Origin: Diacronema lutheri
Lineage: Eukaryota; Haptophyta; Pavlovophyceae; Pavlovales; Pavlovaceae
DNA length: 64,000 bases
Direction of reading: 5' to 3'
NCBI GenBank assembly: GCA_019448385.1
Contig: JAGTXO010000029.1
Coordinates: 372,001 to 436,000 of the forward strand
In this document: positions 29,319 through 38,822 of the stretch, piece by piece
Layout: each line of letters starts with the position of its first letter
Position numbering within the stretch: position 1 is the first letter of the stretch
Program-made: the position numbers and the translations under genes
The notes under the pieces: generated by a model
Told to the model about the DNA's origin: nothing
The model's input: only the letters and a program-made list of their open reading frames with translations
Databases searched by the model: none

Positions 29319-32300
29319 TCAGGTGACGCGGCAGTAGCCGAGCGTCACCATCGAGCGGTTGTTGTCCCACGCGCTCTTAATCTCCTTCTTGTAGTCGCGC
29401 GTGCGCGACGAGACCTGCGCGGCCACGCGGCGATGCACGCGGCCACGCCGCGCGGCTCAGCGTCGCCGGCGCACCGACGGGCGCGCGCTGGGCGCGTGCG
29501 GGCTGGCGGCGCGCGGGGCGCGCCGCGTCGGTGGGCGGCACGTGCCTGCGTGGAGAAGGTGGTCGCCTTTGGTTTTGAGAGGACAAAGACGTTTTGGTCC
29601 TGCCAGCTCGCCACGTTGGTGATGATGTACCCCGCGTCCCAGTGCTTGTGGATCACCTCGCTCGGGTACTTGAAGTCGACCTCCACCTTCTGCGACGAGT
29701 AGGGCTCGCCCTTGCTCATGATGATCACCGACGCGAGCTGCGGCTCCTCCGAGAAGGCGCAGCAGCTGTTTTTTTTCAAAGGGGGCGGGGCGGGGGGGCG
29801 GGGCGGGGCGGGGCGGGGCGGGGCGGGGCGGGGCGGGGCAGGGCGGGGCGGGGCGGGGCGGGGCGGGGCGGGGCGGGGCGTCAGGCGGCGCGGCGAAGAG
29901 CGGCCGACGCCGCGCACACGCCGCGCGGCTGCGCGCGGCGCTTGTGGTCGTACGAGATGAAGAAGTCCTTTTGCCACTTTTGCTTGATCCAATTGATCGG
30001 GATCATGCACGACACGCAGTACGACTGCTTGTAGTAGGCCTGCTGCGGCTGGAACTTGGTCACGACGATGCCCCAGCCGATCGCGTCGCGCGCGAGCGAG
30101 GTCACGTAGTAGCCCTGCGCGATGAGGCGACGCGCGGGGCACAGGGCGCGGCTTAGCGGCGGCGTGGACGGCGGGGCGGACGGCGGGGCGGGGCGGGGCG
30201 GGGCGGGGCGGGGCGGGGCGGGGCGGGGCGGGCGGGGCGCGAGCGGCGGGTGGCGCGGTGCGTGCGCCGCGCCTTGTTCCAGTACTCCTTGATGAAGCGC
30301 TTCAAGTCCTCGAGCGAGGTCTGGTGCGAGAGCGTCTGCTGCGCGTACCTGTGCGCGCCGAGGGGCAACGGGCGGGGGCCGCGGTCGGGGCGGTTTTTTT
30401 AAAAAGGGCGCCGGTTGGAGGAGGGGGGGGGGTGGGGTAGGGCGTGCGCCAGCGCCGGCGGCGGAGCGCGGCGGGGCGAGGGCGGGCGGTCCGGGCGAAA
30501 GAGCGGTCCGGGCGAGGGCGGGCGGTCCGGGCGAAAGTGCGGTCCGGGCGATGCGCACTTGTGGTTCGAGTTGAAGAGCGCGGTGTACACGGAGCCGTCA
30601 AAGCAGATGTGCTTAATCCACAGGCCCTGCTTCCAAAACTCGTTCACCTTGTTGAGCAGGTTCTGCGAGCACGGGCAGCCGGCGCGGCGCGGCGGCGCGC
30701 CATTTGAAGCGGCGCGCGCAGCTCGCCGCCGGCGCGCGCCGCCGTGTCGCGCAGGTGCGCGCGCGCACCTGGTAGGTGGTGTGCGATGTGTACGCTTCTC
30801 TCCCCTCGAGCGGGTTATTCGAGATGACGAACCACATGAAGGCGCGGCATGGCTCCTGCGGCGGCTCGGTCTTCACCTTCTTCGCGCCGCCGGAGCGCTC
30901 GTCCTCCGCCGTGTCCGCCTTGTCGCGCTTCCGCTTGGAGCCGGCGCCCGGCGCGCTGGCCGCCGCGGCGGGCGCGGCCTCGTCGGGCGTCTCGGCCATC
31001 GCCTTGAGCTGCGCGTGCCAGGCGGTCATGAGAGTGTAGTTTCCAAAGTTGAGACAGTGGTCGAGGAACTCGTAGTCGGGCTCCTCGTGGAAGGGCAGCT
31101 GGCGCACGTACGTCACGTAGAACTTCATCTGCGCGGTGCGGTGCGGTGCGGTGCGGGCGAAAGGGCGCGCGCACGGCGGGGCAGCGCGCATGGCGGGGCA
31201 GCGCGCATGGCGGGGCAGCGCGCATGGCGGGGCAGGCGAAACGGCGCGTGAGCGCGCGCGTGCGAGCGCGCTCGGCGGCGCGGCGCGGCGCGGCGCGCGG
31301 CGGGACGGGGAGGGGGGAAAAGAGAGGGGGGAGGGGGGGGGGGGTGTGCGCGGGGAGACGGGGGGCGGAGCACGCACCTGCTGCGGCGCGGTCGCGCAGA
31401 TGGCGGAGGGCGTCATCGAGCCCTTAATACGCAGCACCTTCTGGTCGCGCTGCTCCTTGTCCGCACCCTCCTGCCCCTGCCACGGCAGCCGCCCCTGCAG
31501 CAGGTAGAGCACCGTGTACGCGAGGCTCTCGAGGTCGTCGCGTCGCGCGAGCGTGCGGCCCGCGTGGCAGTGGAGCGACGCGTACCGCGTGGTGCCGTGG
31601 AACTGGCCGAGGGCCTGCGAGTAGTCGATGTGCGTCACGCCCTCACGGTCGGCGGTCGCCTTCTTGCGCCACGACGACGAGAAGCCCAGGTCGACCATGA
31701 CGGGGTCGTGCGTGAGCATGTCGATGTTCGTGACGGGCGTCTGCGCAACGTTACCCTGCGACTCGTCCGTCGGCTTGAAGGGCACGAGGAAGTTCTCGGG
31801 CTTGACGTCGCCGTGGATGTCGCCCTTCTCGTGCAGCCCCTGCAGCAGCCGCAGCAGCTTGCGCCCGACGGCGGAGACCTGCTCGCGCAGGTGCGAATGC
31901 GGGTGGGTGTAGCGCATGGAGTCCGCCCATGTCGCGAGCGTCGGGCCGAGGCGGTCCATCACGCACACGTGCCACTTGCCGCTCACGCCTGCGCGAGCGG
32001 AGGGGAGGGGAAGGGGAGGGGAAGGGAGGGAGGGGAAGGGAAGGGGCGCGAGGGAGGAAGGGGAGGGGAAGGGGAGGGGAAGGGAGGGAGGGGAAGGGAG
32101 GGAAAGGGAAGGGAAGGGGCGCGCGGGAGACGGCACGGCCACGCGAGCGGCGGCGGCGGCGGCGTGAGAGCGGCGGTTGGCAGGTGCGCGGGCGTCCGAA
32201 CGCAAAGGGGCACGGCGGCGCCGGTCAATCCGCGTGCCAGCGCGCCGGCCGACCACGCGCACGCCGACCGCGCGCCGTCCGCACGCCGCGACGTGGAGCA

Positions 32301-32729
32301 CGGCGCCGCCCGCCGCGGGCGCGCGCCTCCGGCCGAACGCGGCGGAGCGCCGCGCACGGCGCGGCGCGGAGTGGGCGGCACGTGGCGGCCGTCGCGTCGC
32401 GCGTCCGACGCGCGCGTGGCAGCCGCGGCGCGCGGAGGCGCGCCGCCGGTGCGCGCGCGGCGCGCGGCGCGCGGCACGGGCGGCGCGGCGAGCGCACCGG
32501 TGTAGTGCACCTTTGGCACGCCCTTGCCCTGCATCTTCCTCAGCATGGCCCACTCGTGCTTGGCGCCCGACGTCTTGTCGAGCTTGATCGCGACCTGCAG
32601 CGCGCTGTTGCTCGCCTTCCAGCCGGCGTACACCTGGCCCGAGTGGCCGTCGCCGAGGAGCTGCGTGCGGTCGAGGACATACTGGTTGGACTTGGGCCCA
32701 ATGCACGATGGGATCGAGTCGTCCGCCAT
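29319..32729 (-). CDS. CK1-like protein kinase with C-terminal MLK/HD16-like domain
   Basis: Eight exons: 32729-32498, 31988-31378, 31128-30769, 30662-30559, 30348-30273, 30114 to about 29942-29954, 29765-29546 and 29414-29319. The kinase has the P-loop LLGDGHSGQVYAG, Lys in VAIKLD, the catalytic loop DIHGDVKPENFLV, VMVDLGFSSS (DLG in place of DFG), and the CK1 signature GTTRYASLHCHAG...RRDDLESLAYTVLYLLQG. A Lys-rich nuclear-type stretch (GSKRKRDK) follows. After that come the tandem W-rich repeats of plant MUT9-like kinases and HD16 (IKEYWNKGYYVTSLA, WIKQKWQKDFFIS, HKHWDAGYIITNVASW). Such kinases phosphorylate nuclear proteins including histone H3 and clock or flowering factors in plants; the substrate here is unknown. 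Exon 5 can only be closed with a GC donor, and exon 7 also appears to be. Confidence 0.9.
29784..29880 (+). repeat. (GGGGC)n pentamer array in a kinase intron
   Basis: About 18 GGGGC units, mostly perfect, in the intron between kinase exons 6 and 7. A second array lies at 30180-30236 in the previous intron. Confidence 0.9.
30180..30236 (+). repeat. second (GGGGC)n array
   Basis: About ten GGGGC units preceded by GGCGGGGCGGAC units, in the intron 30272-30115 that begins with GC. Confidence 0.85.
31175..31232. repeat. 17-bp repeat in a kinase intron
   Basis: Three to four copies of CGGGGCAGCGCGCATGG in the intron between kinase exons 2 and 3. Confidence 0.75.
31990..32125 (+). repeat. purine-rich GGGAAGGGGA array in kinase intron 1
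   Basis: An irregular (GGGGAA/GGGA)n tract of about 130 bp. On the transcribed sense (minus) it is a long polypyrimidine stretch leading directly to the acceptor at 31989. Confidence 0.85.
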
Positions 32730-32927
32730 CGCGCGCGCGCGCGGCGCGCAGCCTCAATGCGCGCGAGACCTGCTGACGGCCACCCCACCCTCGGGAGGGC
32801 CCCTACGCCGTCTCTCGCGCGCAGGTCGCGGAGCACACGATGGCGCCTTCCTGCACCGGCCTTTTGACTTTTTGTACTTTTTGGCAGTTTTGGGGCCCAC
32901 TCTCGGACTCTTCACCGGCCATCAGCG
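32730..32927. promoter_or_regulatory. 198-bp bidirectional promoter with CTTTTTG repeats
   Basis: This lies between the divergent CK1-like kinase and CIAO1. CTTTTG, CTTTTTG and CTTTTTG sit at 32861, 32868 and 32877, at 7-9 bp spacing, 45-67 bp before the CIAO1 start, the same motif class as before the CTL gene. Regulatory role inferred. Confidence 0.45.
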
Positions 32928-33929
32928 ATGGCGTCGGCGTCGGCGTCGGCGCGGCTGGAGTGCGTCGCCGAGCTGCGAGGCCACACGGACCGGGTGTGGT
33001 GCGCGCGGTGGGCGCCGTCGGGCGCGCTGCTTGCAACGTGCGGCGGCGACCACACCGTCCGCATCTGGGCGTGCGACGGTGCGGGCGCCTGGGCATGCCG
33101 CGAGACGCTCTCGGACGTGCACACGCGCACCGTGCGCCGGTGCGCGTGGTCGCCGTCGGGCGCGCAGCTCGCGACGGCGAGCTTCGACGGGACGGTGGGC
33201 GTGTGGGAGCTGGCGCGGCCGGGCGGCGAGACCGAGTGCAGCGCCACGCTCGAGGGCCACGAGAACGAGGTGAAGGACGTCGCGTGGAACCGAACGGGCG
33301 GCCTCCTCGCGACGTGCGGCCGCGACAAGTCGGTATGGATCTGGGAGGTGGTGGAGGAGGGCGAGTTCGAGTGCGCGTCGGTGCTGCGCGAGCACACGCA
33401 GGACGTCAAGGCCGTCGTGTGGCACCCGCACGCCGACACGCTCTTCTCCGCGTCGTACGACGACTCGATCCGCGTATGGGCGGCGGACGCGGACGGCGAG
33501 TGGGCATGCTGCGCGGCGCTGCGCGCGCACGAGAGCACGGTGTGGGCGCTCGCCTTCGACGCGGCAGGCGAGCGCCTCTACTCCGTCAGCGAGGACCGCG
33601 CCCTCGTCGTGTGGAAGGCGGATAGCGAGCAGCGCTATGGCGGCGCGCCCGCGTTCGCGCCGCACGCGCGACTCGACCGCGCGCACGCACGCACAGTCTT
33701 CTGCGTGCACTGCGACGGCGCGTCGGGCCGCGTCGTCACCGCCGGCGCCGACGACGCGCTGCGCGTCTTCGAGCCCACCGATGGGGGCGACGGCCTCCGC
33801 CCGCTCGCCGAGGCGCGCGGCGCGCACGCGGGCGACGTCAACTCGGCGGCGTGGAGCCCGCGCGCCGACGGGCGGCTCTGCACCGCGGGAGACGACCGCG
33901 TCGTCCGCATTTGGCAGCTGTCGGCGTAG
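32928..33929 (+). CDS. CIAO1: cytosolic iron-sulfur assembly protein CIAO1/Cia1 (WD40)
   Basis: A single exon of 333 residues with seven WD40 repeats. The first is ELRGHTDRVWCARWAPSGAL and the third LEGHENEVKDVAWNRTGGLL; the last ends GDDRVVRIWQLSA. The length and the WD-only layout match CIAO1 rather than larger WD proteins. CIAO1 forms the cytosolic targeting complex with MMS19 and CIAO2 and delivers Fe-S clusters to apoproteins. The spacing and wording of the repeats (H-x-D-V-K, D-x-S-x-R-V-W) fit the family. The gene is intron-free, unlike most neighbours. Confidence 0.9.
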   Translation: MASASASARLECVAELRGHTDRVWCARWAPSGALLATCGGDHTVRIWACDGAGAWACRETLSDVHTRTVRRCAWSPSGAQLATASFDGTVGVWELARPGGETECSATLEGHENEVKDVAWNRTGGLLATCGRDKSVWIWEVVEEGEFECASVLREHTQDVKAVVWHPHADTLFSASYDDSIRVWAADADGEWACCAALRAHESTVWALAFDAAGERLYSVSEDRALVVWKADSEQRYGGAPAFAPHARLDRAHARTVFCVHCDGASGRVVTAGADDALRVFEPTDGGDGLRPLAEARGAHAGDVNSAAWSPRADGRLCTAGDDRVVRIWQLSA

Positions 33930-33971
33930 GCACGCCGAGTTGCCGCGTGTCGGCGTGAATGGAACCCCAGG

Positions 33972-34490
33972 TAGGGCGCGCTCTACCACCGCGACTGGAC
34001 GGCAGCGCGCATCATCTACCACGACGTGCTCGACATGGTCGCCGACCACCTCGGCATGCGTGAGCGCATCACGTCCGAACGCGGCCGCTTCGACCGCGTC
34101 AAGCAAGGCTGGGCGCGCGCGCTCCGCACGCACAAGGAGCACAAGGAGGACGAGGAGGGCGCCGACGAGGCCGGCACGGCAGGCGACGGCGGCAGCGGCG
34201 GCGACGGGCACGGCGCGCGCGGCGGGCCCGGCGGGCGCGGCGGGCGCGGCGGGCGCGGCCGCGGCGCGCGTACGGCCGGCGGCGCAGCAGCCGCCGCTGG
34301 CGCCACTGCCGGCACAGCCGCGCCCAGCACCGGCGCTGGTGCTGGCGGCTCACGGCGCGCCCAGCACCGGCGCTGGTGCTGGCGGCTCACGGCGCGCCCA
34401 GCACCGGCGCTGGTGCTGGCGGCTCTCGGCGCGATGGCCGTGGCGCGCGCCGCCGTGGCGCCAGCCGCGGCGCTCCGGGCGGCGGCGTGA
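33972..34490 (+). CDS. orphan exon-like stretch after CIAO1
   Basis: After a CCAGGTAG that could be an acceptor, a frame reads ALYHRDWTAARIIYHDVLDM and continues VADHLGMRERITSERGRF and VKQGWARALRTHKEHKED before turning into Gly/Ala low complexity. The first 60 residues look like genuine helical protein, but there is no good upstream start or donor exon on this strand. It may be the last exon of an alternatively spliced transcript or a gene remnant. Family not recognised. Confidence 0.3.
34325..34435. repeat. 37-bp tandem repeat
   Basis: About three copies of a 37-bp unit (CAGCACCGGCGCTGGTGCTG plus 17 bp). The core is a near-palindrome, and the unit length is not a multiple of three, so the region is unlikely to be coding. 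Confidence 0.85.
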
Positions 34491-34989
34491 GCGGCTCGAG
34501 CTCGCCGACGCGCGGGGCCACGCCGACGGCCAAGCGCCTCCGTTGGGCCAGCGCCGCAGCTGCGAGTGGCGCAGCGCCCGGTCGGCCGGCTGCAGCCACA
34601 CGGCGGGGCGGCTCGGCCAGCCCGAGCACGCGCGCCGCGCCGCCGGGCCCGAAGGAGGCCCGGCCGAGCCGCGGCCGCGCGCATGACGCCGCCGCCGCCG
34701 CGCGCACCCGCGCGGACCCGCCCACGGACGAGGCGGCGCAGCTCGGCCGCAGTGCGGCAGCCGCGCGTCCGATGCCCGCGCAGCGCGCGGCAAGCAGCGC
34801 GGCGGCGGTGGTCGGGCCGCCGCGCAGCCACAGCACGCGCAGCTGAGCACAACGCTTTACGCGATCGTCAAGCCTCAGCAAGGCCGCTTTTATCGGCTTG
34901 ATGACCCGGATGGGATTGTACTCATATGGGTATTTTTTTTAAATTAAAATACGAACCCCATAGATTAGTGATAGAATCCCGTGGGAAGC
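34491..34989. other. intergenic region, ending in an AT-rich block
   Basis: 499 bp without a convincing gene. From about 34914 to 34981 the composition turns sharply AT-rich (T8-AAATTAAAATAC and CATAGATTAGTGATAGAATC), in contrast to the flanking GC-rich DNA. I take this as the upstream edge of the retroelement. Confidence 0.4.
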
Positions 34990-35880
34990 ATGCCGGCCGC
35001 CGGACGGCTGCTCGCAATGACGCACGCGTGCGCCCCCGTCTCGGGGGAGGGTGGGGCGCGCGTGCTCGTACGCTACACGGTGGAGGGCCCGTGCCCGCGC
35101 GAGTTCGACCCGGCCTTGGGCCTCTACACGGTGAGCGTCGACGGGCACTTCCTGGTGCGGCTCACGATCGACCAGGCGCCCTCTGGCGGCGCGCGCGGCT
35201 TCGTCGCGCTCGTGGTCACGCATCCGCGCGGCGACGAGTACGTTGAACACGTCGTGCGTGGTCACGCCGGCGCCCTCCTTCATTTGCGCGCCGGCGCCGC
35301 CATCTCCGCGCGGCTGCTCCCGGCGGATGGCGAGCCCAGCGCGCTGCCAGGCTGCGCGCGCGCACAACTGTCGGTCGAGCTCGTGATGCGCAAGCGCAAG
35401 CGCGCGGCCGACTTGGAGGAGGACGAGGCGGACGAGCGCGCAGCGCGCATCGAGCGCCGCGCCGCGCGCGCGACGCGCAGGCGTGCGAGCACCGCGCCGG
35501 GCGGCGCACGCGGCGCGAGCGGCGACTCGAGCAGCGAGCGCACGGGCTCGGACACCGAATGGTCGGACGGCTTCTCGAGTGACGACGAAGCGCGGCGCGC
35601 GGCGCGCTCGGCTCCGCGCGTGCGCCGCGTGGGGCGCCGGCTCGCACGCGCACCGCTGCGCGACCAAAGCGCAGACCACGGCGAAACCGACGGCCGTGCC
35701 CTCGAGTCTCAGGAAGCTCCCGGCCAGGCGCGCCGTGCCGAGCGCGGCAGAAGCACGGCACGAGGGCGCGAGCCCAGAGGAGCGAGCCCAGCGCCGGACC
35801 GAGGCGGGGATGAGGGCGAGCACGCCGATGGAAGGGACGATTGCTCTCGGGGGGATGAACGGCTCCGATGGTGCGATTAA
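34990..35880 (+). CDS. unrecognised protein upstream of the RT frame
   Basis: A 296-residue protein. The first 140 residues look folded (LVRYTVEGPCPREFDP, GLYTVSVDGHFLVRLTID, GFVALVVTHPRGDEYVEHVV). The rest is a basic then acidic low-complexity tail (MRKRKRAADLEEDEADERAA, SSSERTGSDTEWSDGFSSDD). The stop overlaps the start of the RT frame by 13 bp at a run of nine A. It may be a first ORF of the retroelement (basic, nucleic-acid-binding in character) or a host gene into which the element inserted. No family is recognised. Confidence 0.45.
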   Translation: MPAAGRLLAMTHACAPVSGEGGARVLVRYTVEGPCPREFDPALGLYTVSVDGHFLVRLTIDQAPSGGARGFVALVVTHPRGDEYVEHVVRGHAGALLHLRAGAAISARLLPADGEPSALPGCARAQLSVELVMRKRKRAADLEEDEADERAARIERRAARATRRRASTAPGGARGASGDSSSERTGSDTEWSDGFSSDDEARRAARSAPRVRRVGRRLARAPLRDQSADHGETDGRALESQEAPGQARRAERGRSTARGREPRGASPAPDRGGDEGEHADGRDDCSRGDERLRWCD

Positions 35881-38822
35881 AAAAAAACTCTCGCCTGCTT
35901 GACAGCCACGGCATCGCTGACATCGCGCGCCCGGAGGTGCTCGCGCAGATGGTGGCCAAGCACCCGGTGCGTGTTGAGAGCGTCGACGCTGTCCTCGACG
36001 GTGTGGATGACGCTCCGCACCTTCGGGTCCTGCCCGCCGACATCGAGACTGCTTTTCGCCACCTCGACACCGACAAGGCTGCTGGCGCGTCGGCTTGGCG
36101 CTACGAGTACCTCACGGCGCTGGTGCCGACCGTGCCCTTCCCCTCTCCCGTCGCGGCCGATGCGGCGGCCGCCGGTGCGTACTTCGCGACGCGCTTTGCG
36201 AACGGCGCGCTGCCAGCTTGGTTCAACTTTGTCTTCTCGTCCGTGCGGCTGCTCGCCCTGCGCAAGCGCGCCCCGTCTGCTGACGAGGCGGAGGATGCCA
36301 GGCCGGTGGGCATTTCCTGCGCGCTCCGCCGGGCGGTGACGAAGGCGATCTTCGCGAACGCGTCTTTGAAGGAGACCTTCGCGGGCCACCTCGCGCCGCA
36401 GCAGCTTGGGGTGGCGGTCGCGGCGGGCGCCACCAAACTCATCATCGGCCTGCGCGAGCTGCTGGACGCTGAGCTGAGCTTTGGCATCTTCACCCTCGAC
36501 ATCTCCAACGCCTTCAACTCCGTCTCTCGCGCAGCCGTCCTCCGCCAGCTGTCCGACGGCAGCGTCCCCGGCGAGATCCGCGCGCTCGCTCGCCTTGCGC
36601 ACGCGACTCTCGGCCCGCAGGCGCCCGTCTTTGCCGGCGGCGGTAGCGGCGGCGCGCCCCTCACGCAGCTTCCCTTCCGAAGCTCGGAAGGCGTGCAGCA
36701 GGGCTCGGTGGAGGGCAGCTACTTCTTCGCGGTCGCCATCCAGCCCGCGCTCGTGGCCCTCGACGCCGAGCTCGCCGCGGTCGGTGGGGCCGCGCGCGCA
36801 GGTCATGACGACGTCTACGCCGTCGGCCCGCCCGCTCTCGTCGCCGCTGCGCTCTCGCGCTTCGAGGCTGCGCTCGCCGGCCTCGGCCTTCACGCCAATC
36901 TGGCCAAGTCGGCGTGCTGGATCGATCCGCGCAGCGCTGATGCGCTCGAGGGCTGCCGGGGGGCCGTTCCCCTCGGCTCGGTGGCGGACCCGGCCACTGG
37001 CGCTCTCCACTACGGCCTCAACATCTACGGCGTGCCGGTGGGCTCACCTGGCTACGTGGGCAGGACACTCGCGACCAAGACCGACGAGATCGCTGGCATC
37101 TCGAACAAGCTGATCACAACGCTCGGCTCGTCGGCCAAACAGTCGCTGTGGGTCCTCACCCGCCGCTCCACCATCTTCCGCTTCTCCTACTTGATCTCCC
37201 ACTCGTACCTGTCAGACTCCCTGCAGGCCGCGGCTGCCTTCGACGACATCCTCGCCCGGCAGGCTACCGTCGCTCTCGGCGTCTCCGTCTCGACGGATGC
37301 CATCGCGAGCCGCCGGCTGCCGCTCCCGATTGCGATGCATGGCACCGGCCTGCGCAAGCAGGTCGACCTCGCTCCCGCCCTGATCTGGAGCGCCGCCAGC
37401 CTCGCCCTGCCGCACCTGCTCGACACGCGCGCCGCGGACGGCTCGGTCCTGGAGGCGGGCGTCCTCGACCGGCCTGCCATCGCGGCGCGCGTCGGGCACG
37501 ACGCCTTCGCCGACATGGACGCGCACGGGTGGCGCTCGTTCCTCGCCTCGGGCTCGCGCCTGGGGCGCGATCTCGCCTCCGCCTGGCACGCCATGCAGGC
37601 CGAGCTCGGCGGCGGCCAGGGCGACACGGAAGTGCGCGTCCTCCGCCTGCCGCCCGGCTCCGTCGCGCCCGCCGCTCCCGCCGCCGGACGCCGGCCTAGC
37701 CTCTTGGCCGACATCACTGGCGACCGCGAGCGCTGCCGCTTCGACATGCTCAACGCTGAGCACGCCGCCATGCCGCCGGGCTCGCGCCCACGCGGCCTCT
37801 GGTTTGGCCTCGGCAAAGAGAGCGGCCTCTTCCTCGAGGCCCTGCCGCGAGCCTATGCCGCTTTCTCTCCGGCGGAGTGGGCCGAGGCGGTTGCGCGCTA
37901 CTTGGGTCTGCCGAGCCCCGTGTGCGCGCAGCTCGCGGCGGCGGGCGCGCGCCTCGCGCGCAGCGGCAGCCAGCGCCCGATCCCGGTCGATGCGTTCGGC
38001 GACGCGCTCGCGGCGGCACCGGGCGTCGCCCACGACCACGTCGCGAAGCTTCGCCACGACCCCGCTCTCAACCTGCTCGCCTCGCTGGCTCGCGGATACG
38101 CCGGGACCTACGCGCGGCGCGAGGACGCGGACATCTTTGGCTCCGTGCTCGCCGGCGTGCCGCCGGCCGGGCGCGCGGCCCTGCGTCGTCGGCGCGTGCC
38201 CACCGTCGATCTCGTCGTAGTGCTCAACGGTGCGGGCTCGGCCCCTCAGCTCGTGCAGACACTGTGCGAGCTCAAGTCGATCTCGTACTGCCCCACGCGC
38301 TACGGCCAGTCGGACACGCGCCGCTGCCAGGCCGCTGAGCGGCGGGCGGCGGCCGTCGGCGGCGAGCGGCGGCGTGCGTGCGCTCAACTCGACGAGGAGC
38401 TCTTCGGCATGCAGCCGGGCCAGGTGGGCCCGATGCAGGCGCGCCTCAACTCGTTCCCGCCGATCCGCGCGCTGGTCATCGGCTCGTTCGGCGAGTGGTC
38501 GGCCGGCCTCGCCGACCTGCTCGTCACCTTCTCGCACATGGGCACGGACGCGTGGATGGCGCGCATGGGCGCGCCCTCGCGCGACGTCGCCCGCGCGGCC
38601 CTCGAGCGCCACATGCGCCTCCAGCTCGCCGCGTGCGTCGTGCGTGGGCACGCGCAGCTCCTGCTCGCGCGCGCGCAGATGGCGCGCGGACAGGCGCCGC
38701 CGCACCGCCACGCGGCTCACGGCGTCCAGGCGGATGTGGACGCCTGCGGCGGTGTGGACGGCCTCTGCTTCCGGCGCGGCGACGGCGGCGGCGGCCGGCG
38801 GGGGCCGGCGAGGGGTGGCTAG
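35868..38822 (+). CDS. reverse transcriptase with C-terminal PD-(D/E)XK-like endonuclease domain
   Basis: 984 residues. RT blocks are in order: the conserved entry region (LPADIETAFRHLDTDKAAGA, about 45-65), LGVAVAAGATKLIIGLRELL, motif A FTLDISNAFNSVSR, motif B SSEGVQQGSVEGSYF, motif C AGHDDVYAVG (Asp-Asp kept, although the usual aromatic-x-DD start is altered), and motif D GLHANLAKSACW. A thumb/connection region follows. Near residue 780 the sequence PTVDLVVVLNG...QTLCELKSISYCP fits a PD-(D/E)XK nuclease (D...E-x-K). This would give target-cleaving ability without an AP-endonuclease domain, as in other restriction-like-endonuclease retroelements. No zinc knuckle is evident. Confidence 0.75.
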   Translation: MVRLKKNSRLLDSHGIADIARPEVLAQMVAKHPVRVESVDAVLDGVDDAPHLRVLPADIETAFRHLDTDKAAGASAWRYEYLTALVPTVPFPSPVAADAAAAGAYFATRFANGALPAWFNFVFSSVRLLALRKRAPSADEAEDARPVGISCALRRAVTKAIFANASLKETFAGHLAPQQLGVAVAAGATKLIIGLRELLDAELSFGIFTLDISNAFNSVSRAAVLRQLSDGSVPGEIRALARLAHATLGPQAPVFAGGGSGGAPLTQLPFRSSEGVQQGSVEGSYFFAVAIQPALVALDAELAAVGGAARAGHDDVYAVGPPALVAAALSRFEAALAGLGLHANLAKSACWIDPRSADALEGCRGAVPLGSVADPATGALHYGLNIYGVPVGSPGYVGRTLATKTDEIAGISNKLITTLGSSAKQSLWVLTRRSTIFRFSYLISHSYLSDSLQAAAAFDDILARQATVALGVSVSTDAIASRRLPLPIAMHGTGLRKQVDLAPALIWSAASLALPHLLDTRAADGSVLEAGVLDRPAIAARVGHDAFADMDAHGWRSFLASGSRLGRDLASAWHAMQAELGGGQGDTEVRVLRLPPGSVAPAAPAAGRRPSLLADITGDRERCRFDMLNAEHAAMPPGSRPRGLWFGLGKESGLFLEALPRAYAAFSPAEWAEAVARYLGLPSPVCAQLAAAGARLARSGSQRPIPVDAFGDALAAAPGVAHDHVAKLRHDPALNLLASLARGYAGTYARREDADIFGSVLAGVPPAGRAALRRRRVPTVDLVVVLNGAGSAPQLVQTLCELKSISYCPTRYGQSDTRRCQAAERRAAAVGGERRRACAQLDEELFGMQPGQVGPMQARLNSFPPIRALVIGSFGEWSAGLADLLVTFSHMGTDAWMARMGAPSRDVARAALERHMRLQLAACVVRGHAQLLLARAQMARGQAPPHRHAAHGVQADVDACGGVDGLCFRRGDGGGGRRGPARGG

